Shown here piece by piece: positions 17,067-26,134 of a stretch of DNA of 64,000 bases. The stretch is from JADKCL01 sp031415375 (GTDB lineage: Bacteria > Bacteroidota > Bacteroidia > J057 > JADKCL01): positions 1 through 64,000 of the forward strand of contig JANORP010000208.1 of the NCBI GenBank assembly GCA_031415375.1, in the 5' to 3' direction. Made by a program: the position numbers and the translations under genes. The notes below the pieces were generated by a model that was not told the origin of the DNA, did no database searches, and saw only the letters and a program-made list of their open reading frames with translations. Positions within the stretch are counted from its first letter, which is position 1. Every line of letters begins with the position of its first letter.

Positions 17067-18239
17067 TTATTCTTTGAAAAAAACCAAGTACAGGTCTGAC
17101 CCTCCTGCACCATAGCTCTGCGTCTCGCCCAAGAGGGCCGCTCCACCTGTGGGGATCGCGGCGACGCCACGCAGATTCTCCACATTCTGGCCACCGTAGG
17201 AGGCCGCACGGATGTCTGTCCCCAAACTATCGCAGAGCAATACTTGGAAGTCGCCGCTGCTTCCATAGCCTCCGTTGTAATTTCCACCATTGCCCGTAAA
17301 AAGAAGCTTGCCGCTGGGAAGTACCAGCACCTCATCGTAATCGGGCGCAGATGCCCTAGCCACATACTGCCCGTCGGTAAGTTCTTGATCTATGAAACCG
17401 ATGACGTGCCCTCCGACGCTTTGGTCAGCAATCGAGACCAAGTAGCCCCCATCGGGCAGACCCGTTGCGGCTTGAACCCTGATGTACGTTCCCGCAATCC
17501 CAACACCGATCGCGCGTTCTGACTGGTAATTTCCGTAAGCGTCATAGGTCAGCGCGATGATGACCCCGTTGGTATTGTAGTCTTGATTGGTGGTGAATTG
17601 CACAAAAGTGCTGTCCAAACCACGACAAAAAGTATGGGCAAATTTATCGCTGTTGTAGCCCGAGCGTGGGCTGTCGTCTAGCAGCAGACCGCGATTGTCA
17701 AACCGGGCGCTCACCGGAAAGTACTCGGTGGCAAAACCCGCCATGAAACCTCCCCCTTGCAATTCGTAGAAATTGGCCCCGTGCAATGTAAGTTGGTTGG
17801 CGGCCGTCGTCAAGCTGCTTGTCGTCTGCCAGCGCACATTGAGGTCGGCATCGATCAAGGTGATCTGTACCTGTGACGTTGCACCTCCTTTGGATTGCTT
17901 GGTTCCCAAGATGGCATATTCCCCTAGTGTCGTCGGTGCGATCTTCCAGCCGACTTCGTCTGCACCAGCATCGCCATGCGCATGTGACAAGACTTGATTT
18001 CCGCTTGCATCGACCTTGAGGATGTAGAGGTCATAATTTTTGTCTTTGGGATCCTGTGTCCCACCCACGATCAAAAAGCCGCCATCTGGCAATCGTAGGA
18101 TGTCCCCAGCCACCTCGTTGCCTGCCCCTCCAAAGGTATGCTCATAGGCAGGGGCTTGTGGCAATGGCGGCTCGTCGGTACAAGCTGCACACAACAAAAT
18201 GGCTACCAGGAGCGACAGATAGAGATGCAGTTTTTTCAT
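17067..18239 (-). CDS. Lipoprotein with beta-propeller-like repeats
   Basis: 390 residues with a lipobox LLCAAC (Cys20). The mature part has repeats of the form GG-DILRLPDGGFLIVGG, LYILKVDASGNQV, and later similar blocks ending LLLCDSLGTDI and LYLVFFKE. Each block reads as four short strands (a question-of-state strand, G-turn, D-x-D-LYL strand, asparagine turn), as in delta-60/beta-propeller repeat proteins of Bacteroidota. It would be an outer-membrane-anchored propeller; ligand unknown. It precedes the barrel gene by 21 bp, suggesting the lipoprotein and barrel work as a pair. Confidence 0.7.
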   Translation of the reverse strand: MKKLHLYLSLLVAILLCAACTDEPPLPQAPAYEHTFGGAGNEVAGDILRLPDGGFLIVGGTQDPKDKNYDLYILKVDASGNQVLSHAHGDAGADEVGWKIAPTTLGEYAILGTKQSKGGATSQVQITLIDADLNVRWQTTSSLTTAANQLTLHGANFYELQGGGFMAGFATEYFPVSARFDNRGLLLDDSPRSGYNSDKFAHTFCRGLDSTFVQFTTNQDYNTNGVIIALTYDAYGNYQSERAIGVGIAGTYIRVQAATGLPDGGYLVSIADQSVGGHVIGFIDQELTDGQYVARASAPDYDEVLVLPSGKLLFTGNGGNYNGGYGSSGDFQVLLCDSLGTDIRAASYGGQNVENLRGVAAIPTGGAALLGETQSYGAGGSDLYLVFFKE

Positions 18240-18389
18240 ATTCTACAAAAAGCGAAGATATCGCGTTTCACATCAAATTTATAGCCAAAAAATATCACAT
18301 GCACACACGGTCTGAGAAAGTAGTTTTGTCTTATCGCAGGGTGTGCTTAAATTCAAGCTTTGGTATTACAATTGCTGACAAAAATCAGA

Positions 18390-19298
18390 ATGCTCAAGAA
18401 AACCTTAGGAGTCCTGTTTTTAGTGCGTGCCGGCCTGCTCATCGCCCAGGTACCACAGCACAACTACTTCGCGCCCGCCCTTTGCCAAAAGGAAGGCGTA
18501 AAAATCGTCGCTGTCTATGAGGCGCAGATCGCAGATGCTGAAACCAAAGCGGTGCCTAGCAGCCGCATCAGGTTGGAAAGCAATATGGTGCGACAAACAT
18601 TTTACGATCTCAAAGGCATGCCCATTCGCAGCCTGCGGTTTCAAAACGAGGGCAAGACCATGGCCACCGAAATTTTGCGCACTTACGATGCTCAAAACAT
18701 GCTCACAGTAGAGCTGCAGCGCCAGTACAATACCAATTTTGCAGACAGCACCAAGCTGCTGCAAACCCAAAAGCGCGTGCTGCATTACAATGACGCAGGG
18801 CAGTTGCTGTCCACGGTGAATTCACTCATCGCCTCAGACAAGGAAACGCCCATTGACAGTGTTTCCTATGAATATGACTTGGCTGGCAAACTCACGACCG
18901 AGCGTGTGTTTGCAACAGAGGGCCCGACCCAATGCATCTTGAAAAAGTACTATCAATACAGAGATGGCATCATTTCTCGGGTTTCCTTGGTCGATGACAT
19001 GGCTGTGAACAGTGACGCCTATCAGCTAGACAGCAAAGGCCGCGTGATCGAGGAAGCCTACTCTACCAAGGGTGATCGCTCCCCGCGCATGCTTGCGTCC
19101 AACACCTACAATGCCCTAGGTCAAATCGCGGCCATCCAATACATGACAGATGCGGCGCTATTTCCGCTGGCAACTACGGTGGCTGCGCGCAACAACAAGT
19201 TTGACAGCAAGGGCAAGTTGGTGGAAGGCCAGTTTGACTACGGCGATGGCAAACGATTGTATGAGTTTTATGACTACACCTACTGGGTAGAGGATTGA
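18390..19298 (+). CDS. Exported YD-repeat-like protein
   Basis: 302 residues from ATG 18390, giving a signal peptide (about 1-20, LLIAQ). The body has degenerate YD/RHS-like units: LHYNDAGQLLSTVNS, YEYDLAGKLTTERVF, YQLDSKGRVIEEAYS, NTYNALGQIAAIQY, NKFDSKGKLVEGQFDY. These form extended beta-sheets in RHS proteins, but this protein is far too short to make a toxin cocoon. Bacteroidota have many such small exported proteins of unknown job. A similar one is at 49115. A TAGTTTTG element at 18321 could be its -7 box. Confidence 0.6.
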   Translation: MLKKTLGVLFLVRAGLLIAQVPQHNYFAPALCQKEGVKIVAVYEAQIADAETKAVPSSRIRLESNMVRQTFYDLKGMPIRSLRFQNEGKTMATEILRTYDAQNMLTVELQRQYNTNFADSTKLLQTQKRVLHYNDAGQLLSTVNSLIASDKETPIDSVSYEYDLAGKLTTERVFATEGPTQCILKKYYQYRDGIISRVSLVDDMAVNSDAYQLDSKGRVIEEAYSTKGDRSPRMLASNTYNALGQIAAIQYMTDAALFPLATTVAARNNKFDSKGKLVEGQFDYGDGKRLYEFYDYTYWVED

Positions 19299-19326
19299 TA
19301 TGGTTGAATTTTCTTAATTTGGTCGC

Positions 19327-20001
19327 ATGCGAAACTTCATCGTCTTGATTTTCTTGCTGCTTGGTCTCGGATTGCAAGCACAAGTTTTCCTTCCTGGTAA
19401 GCTCATCACCACAGACGGCGACACGCTTGTGGGTTTGGTGGCCGAGCAAGGTGGCATCACCTGGTCGTTTAAGGAGTCACCAAAAGGAGCCGAGCGCATC
19501 TATACCCGCAGACAAGTCGTGGGATTTGAGCGCAAGGATGAAAAATATGAGGAACACACCTTTGAGGTATTGCGTGCGAAGTTTCCAGAACGTGTCAAGG
19601 ATTTTTTGCTCGTCGTGGAAGAGGGACAGGTGAGATTGTTGCGCTACGATGGCAAGGGTCTCTTTGGAAGTGACCATATCGGTTATTACATCCATGAGAA
19701 AGGCATGCTCACGCCGCTCAGGGTGAACCTTGATGATGCGAATTTCAAGGTGCAAATGCGTCAGTATTTCAGCGATTTCCCCGAACTCGCCAGCCGCATC
19801 AAGGCCAAGGAGCTCAAATACGAGAATATCCAAGAGATCGTGCAGATCTACAACAGCTGGTACAGCAAGCAGCCACACACCGATGAAATCAATCCTGCTG
19901 CCAAGCCCACCAAGGCTAAGAAGGAACCCAAGGCCAAAAAGGGCCACCAAATCGAAAGCGATCCGCTTCAAGGGGGCGAGGAAGAATCCAAGGAAAATTA
20001 A
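19327..20001 (+). CDS. Exported protein of unknown function
   Basis: 224 residues. Signal peptide about 1-19 (LGLGLQAQ). After it comes GKLITTDGDTLVGLVAEQGG, a strand-turn start common in Bacteroidota exported proteins, then a soluble domain up to about residue 175 and a Lys/Ala/Glu-rich disordered tail. No catalytic motif is visible. It starts 28 bp after the YD-like gene and 29 bp before an SGNH hydrolase gene, so the three may be cotranscribed. Confidence 0.6.
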   Translation: MRNFIVLIFLLLGLGLQAQVFLPGKLITTDGDTLVGLVAEQGGITWSFKESPKGAERIYTRRQVVGFERKDEKYEEHTFEVLRAKFPERVKDFLLVVEEGQVRLLRYDGKGLFGSDHIGYYIHEKGMLTPLRVNLDDANFKVQMRQYFSDFPELASRIKAKELKYENIQEIVQIYNSWYSKQPHTDEINPAAKPTKAKKEPKAKKGHQIESDPLQGGEEESKEN

Positions 20002-20030
20002 GCTTTGGACGCCACATCGAATATTGACCT

Positions 20031-21083
20031 GTGACACAGCTCCCCAAACGATCGAGGTTGCGTGGGCTGCTCACACGAAGCGCCTACTTCGTGGGCGTAT
20101 TGCTCGTGCTGCTGCTCGCTGGTGAGATCACGGCGCGGTGCATGGGCTTCAAGCCTTGGCGGGAAACCATACAGACGATTCAGGTGAGGCCAGAGGGCCG
20201 TTTTTTCCAAGACGATAGCCTGCTCGGTTATCGAGGCCGCCCTGGCAAGTTTGCGCTCCTGCTCAATGACAGCCTGCCATTCACAGTCACCCACGATGCC
20301 CAAGGTTGGCGGCAACCCCTGGCAGACAGTGCAGCGCAAGATTCCCTTCCTGAGATTTGGGTCTTTGGTTGCTCCTTTACCCATGGCTATGGTGTGAACG
20401 ATGGCCAAGACTACCCAGCCCAGTTACAGACCATGCTGCCCGGGTACCGAGTTCGTAACTATGGCATGGACGGCTATGGCACCCTCCAAAATTGGCTATT
20501 GCTGGGGAATCTGCTTGCGCAAGGGCGCAAGCCACACACTGTGGTTTTGGGCTATGGCGCTTTTCATGACCAGCGCAACACCGCCAATCGGTATTGGCAC
20601 AAGGCGCTGCATGGACAGCGCATCGCCGATGGCCTGCGCTACCCCTACATACGCCTCGACAAGCACGATGCACTCCAGATCCACTACGGCCCGATCGCCT
20701 ACATTCCACTCCCATTGCAGCGGCAGCTTGCCCTCTTGTCACTCATCGAGGAGCGCTGGAACCATAGCGAAGACGAGGGCCTGCGCAGTCAATTTGTGAC
20801 ACAAACGCTCATCAAGCGCATGGTCGATGCCAGCCACCAAGTCGGCAGCCATTTTGTCTTGGCCGGCGTCTATCGTCACCCAGAAACCCTCGCCAAACTC
20901 CACATCTTCGAGTTGGAGCGGGTACACACGGTCGATATCAGCCAAGACTTGCAAGACCCGGCTTTGCGCATCTTGCCCGGCAATGGCCACCCCAATGCAA
21001 TCGCCCATCACAAGATGGCGAGTGCCTTGTTTGACTTCCTGCAAGGCACTGTCTTTGCCCCTGCGGCGCAACAACATCCATGA
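20031..21083 (+). CDS. Membrane-anchored SGNH/GDSL-type hydrolase
   Basis: 350 residues from a GTG at 20031. One transmembrane helix (about 16-31) anchors an extracytoplasmic domain. SGNH blocks: VFGCSFTHGYGVND with the nucleophile Ser115, NYGMDGYGTLQN with the oxyanion glycine and asparagine, and NGHPNAIAHH (318-327) with the catalytic histidine. Related Bacteroidota proteins are esterases or O-acetyl transfer/removal enzymes acting on surface polysaccharide; substrate not shown. The GTG start gives a basic N-terminus before the helix; no in-frame ATG lies nearby. Confidence 0.72.
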   Translation: MTQLPKRSRLRGLLTRSAYFVGVLLVLLLAGEITARCMGFKPWRETIQTIQVRPEGRFFQDDSLLGYRGRPGKFALLLNDSLPFTVTHDAQGWRQPLADSAAQDSLPEIWVFGCSFTHGYGVNDGQDYPAQLQTMLPGYRVRNYGMDGYGTLQNWLLLGNLLAQGRKPHTVVLGYGAFHDQRNTANRYWHKALHGQRIADGLRYPYIRLDKHDALQIHYGPIAYIPLPLQRQLALLSLIEERWNHSEDEGLRSQFVTQTLIKRMVDASHQVGSHFVLAGVYRHPETLAKLHIFELERVHTVDISQDLQDPALRILPGNGHPNAIAHHKMASALFDFLQGTVFAPAAQQHP

Positions 21084-21157
21084 TCCTCAACAGAGACCTT
21101 GTATATGCGGTGCATCGCCCCTAAATTCGCCCATCTGAGAAAATCAATCCTGTCTCC

Positions 21158-23248
21158 ATGGCTGTGAACTTGAAAGACCCCCAATTGTACTTCAACCGAG
21201 AATTGAGTTGGTTACAATTCAATGAGCGCGTGCTCCAAGAAGCTGCCGACGAGCAGCAGCCGCTGCTGGAACGCCTCAAGTTTCTATCAATCTTTTCGTC
21301 CAACCTGGACGAATTTTTTATGATACGCGTAGCTGGTCTCAAGGAGCAAGTCGCAGCAGGCATCCACGAGTTGCCGGCCGATGGCCTCTCGCCAGCCGAT
21401 GCATTGGAGAGCATCTCCCAAAAGGTGCACAAGGATGTCGCTGAGCATTGCCGATTGCTCAATGAAGACGTGATGCCCGCCTTGCGCAAAAAAGGCATCC
21501 GCATCCGTCACTATCCCAGCCTCACCAACGATCAGAAGGCCGAGCTTACCACCTACTTCAAGGAAAAGATATTTCCCGTGCTCACACCGCTGGCCGTGGA
21601 TCCATCACACCCCTTCCCGCAATTGCGCAACCTGGGTCTCAACCTGCTGGTCGAGCTGCGAGACCCCATGCACAAAAAGGAAAACAAGATCGCCGTATTG
21701 CCTTTGCCCAGCCTCTTGAGTCGTTTCATCCCACTCTCAGGCAAAAACAAGGGCGATGTCTTGCTGCTAGAGGATCTCATCATCCCCAACCTGGAGATGT
21801 TGTTTCCCAACATGCTCATCGACGACGCCAACTGCTTTCGCATCACCCGCAACGCAGACATGGACTTGTCTGAGGCCGAGGCAGACGACTTGCTCAAGCT
21901 CATTGAGCGCGAATTGCGCAAACGCCGCATGGGCACGCTCATCCGTCTGGAGGTCTCAGACAAGATGCCGACCGAGAGCCGAAGATTTCTCCAGCAAATC
22001 ACCGGCCTCAAGGAACGGGCGATCTACGAAATCTATGGCCCGCTCGACGTAGCTTCCTTCATCTACTTCTTGGACCTGGATTTTCCTGACCTCAAGGATC
22101 CTGCATTCACTCCATCCCTGCATCCACGCATCACCAAGAGCACGACGATCTTTGATGCGATCCGCAAGCAAGACATCTTGTTGCACCATCCCTACGACAG
22201 TTTCAACCACGTGATCGACTTGGTGCAGGAAGCTGCCCGTGACCCCAAGGTCTTGGCGATCAAGGTGACCCTGTACCGCACGAGCGGCAAGTCCCAGATC
22301 GTGCAGGCCCTCAAGGAAGCCACGGCCAAGGGCAAGCAAGTCACGGCACTCATCGAACTCAAAGCCCGCTTTGACGAGGAAACCAATATCGTCTGGGCCA
22401 AGGAGCTGGAACATGTGGGTGTCAATGTAATTTATGGTTTGCTGGGCCTCAAGACCCACTGCAAATTGCTGATGATTGTGCGCCAAGAAGACGGCCACAT
22501 TCGTCGCTACGTGCACATGAGCACTGGCAACTACAATGCGCGCACGTCCAAGATCTACACCGACATCGGCCTCATGACCTGTGACGAGGCCATCGGCAAA
22601 GATGCCTCCGAGCTCTTCAACCTGCTCACGGGCTACAGCGGGCAAAAGGAATGGCGCAAGCTCTTTGTAGCCCCGATCAACCTGCGCGACAACCTCACCA
22701 AGCTCATCCAATGCTGCATCGCAGAGCATAGCGCAGAGCAGCCGAGCCACATCCAGATGGTCATGAACCAACTGGTCGATCCACAGATGATCCAAGCGCT
22801 CTACAAGGCCAGCATCAAGGGGGTGAAGATCGATTTGATCGTGCGTGGGGTCTGCTGTCTCAAGCCAGGCTTGCCTGGCATTTCTGAAAACATCACGGTG
22901 CGCAGCATTGTAGGCCGCTTTTTGGAACATTGCCGCATTTTTCATTTCAAGTACAACGGCGTCCAGAAAACCTATATGGGCAGTGCCGACCTCATGCAGC
23001 GCAACCTCAACCGACGGGTAGAGATCATGTTTCCCCTGGAGGATGCCGAGCACCAAGAGCGCGTGCTGGACATCTTGAACATGATGATCAAGGACAATTT
23101 GAAGGCACGCATCCTCCAGCAAGATGGCGGCTTTGTGCGTGCCCAACCTCGCCGCAATGAAAAGCATGTGAATGCGCAGGCATGTTTCCTGGGGCAGGCA
23201 GCCGAACGCAAGCAACAGGTCGATACGATTTCCAAACAAGATGATTGA
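21158..23248 (+). CDS. ppk1: Polyphosphate kinase 1
   Basis: 696 residues, normal length for PPK1, which makes polyphosphate from ATP reversibly. The N-terminal FNRELSWLQFNERVL block is diagnostic. The phospho-histidine is His434 (LKTHCKLLMIV) and the second essential histidine is His453 (YVHMSTGNYN), matching the E. coli positions 435 and 454. YRTSGKSQIVQAL and the C-terminal GSADLMQRNLNRRVEIMFP are also present. No exopolyphosphatase (ppx) gene is adjacent. It sits alone between an SGNH hydrolase and a GNAT acetyltransferase. Confidence 0.97.
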   Translation: MAVNLKDPQLYFNRELSWLQFNERVLQEAADEQQPLLERLKFLSIFSSNLDEFFMIRVAGLKEQVAAGIHELPADGLSPADALESISQKVHKDVAEHCRLLNEDVMPALRKKGIRIRHYPSLTNDQKAELTTYFKEKIFPVLTPLAVDPSHPFPQLRNLGLNLLVELRDPMHKKENKIAVLPLPSLLSRFIPLSGKNKGDVLLLEDLIIPNLEMLFPNMLIDDANCFRITRNADMDLSEAEADDLLKLIERELRKRRMGTLIRLEVSDKMPTESRRFLQQITGLKERAIYEIYGPLDVASFIYFLDLDFPDLKDPAFTPSLHPRITKSTTIFDAIRKQDILLHHPYDSFNHVIDLVQEAARDPKVLAIKVTLYRTSGKSQIVQALKEATAKGKQVTALIELKARFDEETNIVWAKELEHVGVNVIYGLLGLKTHCKLLMIVRQEDGHIRRYVHMSTGNYNARTSKIYTDIGLMTCDEAIGKDASELFNLLTGYSGQKEWRKLFVAPINLRDNLTKLIQCCIAEHSAEQPSHIQMVMNQLVDPQMIQALYKASIKGVKIDLIVRGVCCLKPGLPGISENITVRSIVGRFLEHCRIFHFKYNGVQKTYMGSADLMQRNLNRRVEIMFPLEDAEHQERVLDILNMMIKDNLKARILQQDGGFVRAQPRRNEKHVNAQACFLGQAAERKQQVDTISKQDD

Positions 23249-23317
23249 GAAGTCGTTGGGAATACAAAGGCCCTGCCCTCGTTTTGCTGTGAAGCCAACT
23301 CCAACATCACATGTCAC

Positions 23318-23854
23318 ATGAAGCCCTTCGATTTGCAACCCGCCCACTTGGGAAATGAGGTCGTGAAGCTCGCACCCTTGCGTGCAGACGACTTTGAGCG
23401 GCTGTATGCCATCGCTGCCGATCCACTGTTGTGGGAGCAACATCCCAATCCTGATCGCTACAAAAGGCCTGATTTCGAAAACTATTTTGAAGGCGCCATG
23501 GCCTCCAAAGGTGCATTTTTGGTGACCGACGCCGTCACGGGTGCTGTCGTCGGATGCAGCCGCTATTACGACTACGGCGCTGATCGAAGCCGGGTAATCA
23601 TTGGCTACACCTTCATTGCACGCAGCCATTGGGGTACGCCGACCAACCGTGCGCTCAAAAAGGTGATGCTCGATCATGCTTTTGCGCATGTAGATCAGGT
23701 ACACTTCCAAGTCGGTGCCCTCAACATTCGTTCACAAAAGGCAATGGCCAAGCTAGGTGCCACCGTGATCGACGAGGAAATCGTAGCCTACTATGGCGAG
23801 GCTCCCAAGCGCAATTTTCTCTTCGAGATCCGCAAGGTGGATTGGCAGGGATGA
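23318..23854 (+). CDS. GNAT-family N-acetyltransferase
   Basis: 178 residues. GNAT features: an N-terminal LAPLRADDFERLYAIAADP, the acceptor-side VVGCSRYYDY strand, an acetyl-CoA region IGYTFIARSHWGTPTNRALKKVMLDHAF and the NIRSQKAMAKLGA segment typical of RimJ/RimL-type proteins that acetylate protein N-termini or small amines. The usual Q/RxxGxG/A is replaced by HWGTPTNR, as in this subfamily. Substrate unknown. It lies 70 bp after ppk1. Confidence 0.85.
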   Translation: MKPFDLQPAHLGNEVVKLAPLRADDFERLYAIAADPLLWEQHPNPDRYKRPDFENYFEGAMASKGAFLVTDAVTGAVVGCSRYYDYGADRSRVIIGYTFIARSHWGTPTNRALKKVMLDHAFAHVDQVHFQVGALNIRSQKAMAKLGATVIDEEIVAYYGEAPKRNFLFEIRKVDWQG

Positions 23855-23881
23855 CACGCGCAAAACGATCAACCTAAAGGT

Positions 23882-24757
23882 TTATTTTGTTTTGAATTTG
23901 GCCAAGAGACGCGCCCAAGCAATGCGCCATCTGGGGCCAGCCTCTTGAAGTGGCCCCACCCATGGCTTGCCGCGCCGCAGATAATATTTGCCAAAGGTGC
24001 CTTGGCTAACGCCCCACTTTTGGCGGAATTGCAGGGGGCCATTGTTTTTGGTGACTTTGCCCGTGCTCTTGGTCTGGAAATGGTAGGTGCGGCTCGCGCC
24101 TAGCCCTTTGAAATGGCGCACACCGACTTGCCAGAGCTTCATCGAGAAGTCTGGATCCGATGACATGCCAGGGCTGAATTCCTCGGAATAACCCCCCACG
24201 GCATCCCAAAGCTGTTTGGGCACGACATTGGGTGGCCATGTGCTGCCTGTCCAGTCCGCTTTGGGCCAATGCTGGAAGGCTACCAACAAATCTGCCTCTC
24301 TAAAGGTCGCGATGTCTTGGCCGTAGTCTTCTGGGGCGATCACGCAGGCATTGCCTGTATCCCGCGGCTCGATCATGGTCGCTGAGAGGAACCACTGATC
24401 ATGCCCGATGGACTGGATTTCTTGCCACAAAATGGCGTCCCAGCCTGGCAAGGCATACATATCGTCGTTGAAAAATGAAATGTAGGCTGTCTTGGCGAGC
24501 CTGGCCGCTGCATTTAAGGCATGGCAAACGCCAACATTCTCGGGCGACCATGTATGGTCGATCTCCTGGGCACGCACCCACTCCAATGTACCGTCGCTGC
24601 CATCATTCACATGCACGATGAGCTGGTGGGTAAAGGTCGAGTGCCGACGCAGGCTCTCGACACAGCATTGCAGATAAGGCAAATTGTTCCACGTGGGGAT
24701 CAATATGCTGAACTTAGCGCCCGCTGTCTGGGCATAGCTGCGTGCTTCAAATTCCAT
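23882..24757 (-). CDS. Family 2 glycosyltransferase
   Basis: 291 residues with a GT-A fold: ILIPTWNNLPYLQCCVESLRRHS (about 18-40), HVNDGSDGTLEWV, SPENVGVCHALNAAARLAKTAYISFFNDDMYALPGWD with the metal-binding acidic pair, and further on VGGYSEEFSPGMSSDPDFSMKLWQVG. The C-terminal 60 residues are basic. It transfers a sugar from a nucleotide donor in making surface polysaccharide, glycolipid or glycoprotein. It is convergent with the GNAT gene and divergent from a polysaccharide deacetylase gene, both likely parts of envelope sugar work. Confidence 0.88.
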   Translation of the reverse strand: MEFEARSYAQTAGAKFSILIPTWNNLPYLQCCVESLRRHSTFTHQLIVHVNDGSDGTLEWVRAQEIDHTWSPENVGVCHALNAAARLAKTAYISFFNDDMYALPGWDAILWQEIQSIGHDQWFLSATMIEPRDTGNACVIAPEDYGQDIATFREADLLVAFQHWPKADWTGSTWPPNVVPKQLWDAVGGYSEEFSPGMSSDPDFSMKLWQVGVRHFKGLGASRTYHFQTKSTGKVTKNNGPLQFRQKWGVSQGTFGKYYLRRGKPWVGPLQEAGPRWRIAWARLLAKFKTK

Positions 24758-24847
24758 GCGCCTGCAAATTAGGGATAGTCGGCAGACGTAGCAAACTTTC
24801 TATACCAAGGGGATTTCTAAGGATGCTTTGCTAATTTTCCGCTTCGC

Positions 24848-26134
24848 ATGGAGGCAAGACCCAAAGACATCTCGCTCGTGGTCCGCGTGGAGCAACTGCA
24901 TCCACGGGTTTGCTATGCCATGGATACAGTACTCGGCGATTTCTTGGGTCTGTGGCCGCAACTGATTGTCTGGGATGATGTTGCTGGACTGGCGCAAGCC
25001 GCTGCAGCAGGCTTGCCGATCTTCAACTATTGCACGCAACCGAGCACAGATTTTCCCAACCTGCCTTGCAATGGCCTGCTGTATGAAGACATCATTCGGC
25101 AAGCCAACGAACAGATCGATTGGTTTGGAGCGGTCTCCCTGCAATTGCAGACGACAGATACGATCGCCAGCATTTTTTACCACATCACGCAGTATGCTTT
25201 GTTGCGCCCTGCTGCGCGGCTGGTGCTGGACGCGCATGGCCGCTATCCTGATGGCGACGGCGCGCTGGTCGTGCATGGCATGCTGGAGCAGTTGACACAA
25301 CTGCTGGCGCAGCAGCTACCCGCTGGAATACAGCCACGCCCATTTGATTTTGAGATCACGATCGATGTCGATCAACCTTGGAAGTATCTGCACAAGCCCT
25401 GGCATGTGCGCTGGGGTGGGCTGTTGCGTGACCTCCTGCGTGGGGGCGATGCTGGCGCGCGCTGGCGCAGCCTGCGCACGGGTGTGGATCCCTTTGCAGT
25501 GCTCTCGCTGGTGCGGGAGATCTGCCCCATTGCCCACACCAAGGTTTTTTTCTTGGTCGGTGGCGATCACCCCAACGACAGCCGATTCGACATCAGCATG
25601 CCCGCCTATGCGCGCTACGCAGTAGCCTACAAGGAGGCGGGATTTGAGCTGGGCATCCACCCGAGCTATGCTAGCGTGGATGACAGTGCCATCCTGCCCG
25701 CGCAAAAGGCAGCCCTGGAGGCCGTCGTAGGCCCAGTGTGCATCTCTCGGCAGCACTACCTGCGCTACCGCACCCCAGCGACCTTCAGGTCACTCATCGC
25801 GGCGGGCATCACGCGCGACTACACGCTCTGCCGCAATCAAGGGCCAGGTGCCATCACGGGCGTCGCCCTCCCCTACCGCTGGTTTGACTTGCAACGCAAT
25901 GAAGCAACGGCACTCACGCTGGTACCCGCAATGGTCATGGACCGCTGCCTGCAACAATACATGGCCCTAGATCCCGATCAAGCCTGGGCACAGATCGCCA
26001 AGACCATTGCCCTCACCAAGGCCGTGGGCGGCAAATTTGTGATTATCTTGCACAACGAAACGTTTAGCGACACAGGCGAATGGAGAGGGTGGCAGGTTGT
26101 CATCCGCCAAATGCTGCAATTGCTTCAAGCATGA
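24848..26134 (+). CDS. Polysaccharide deacetylase family protein (DUF7033-like plus NodB-like)
   Basis: 428 residues. The first ~170 residues resemble the DUF7033-type N-terminal domain of Bacteroidota deacetylases. From about 175 on it has the NodB-like pattern FDFEITIDVDQPWKYLHKPW with the metal-binding aspartates, FFLVGGDHPNDSRFD, ELGIHPSYAS with the metal histidine, and VGPVCISRQHYLRY. It would remove acetyl groups from an N-acetylated polysaccharide. It overlaps the next gene by 4 bp (ATGA), so the deacetylase and the FemAB-like enzyme are translated together. Confidence 0.8.
   Translation: MEARPKDISLVVRVEQLHPRVCYAMDTVLGDFLGLWPQLIVWDDVAGLAQAAAAGLPIFNYCTQPSTDFPNLPCNGLLYEDIIRQANEQIDWFGAVSLQLQTTDTIASIFYHITQYALLRPAARLVLDAHGRYPDGDGALVVHGMLEQLTQLLAQQLPAGIQPRPFDFEITIDVDQPWKYLHKPWHVRWGGLLRDLLRGGDAGARWRSLRTGVDPFAVLSLVREICPIAHTKVFFLVGGDHPNDSRFDISMPAYARYAVAYKEAGFELGIHPSYASVDDSAILPAQKAALEAVVGPVCISRQHYLRYRTPATFRSLIAAGITRDYTLCRNQGPGAITGVALPYRWFDLQRNEATALTLVPAMVMDRCLQQYMALDPDQAWAQIAKTIALTKAVGGKFVIILHNETFSDTGEWRGWQVVIRQMLQLLQA

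Noticed and set aside
21956..23710. 584-codon open frame on the minus strand over ppk1
   Set aside because: It is antisense to a full-length PPK1 with both catalytic histidines, and its translation shows no family motif; long antisense frames are common with this codon bias.
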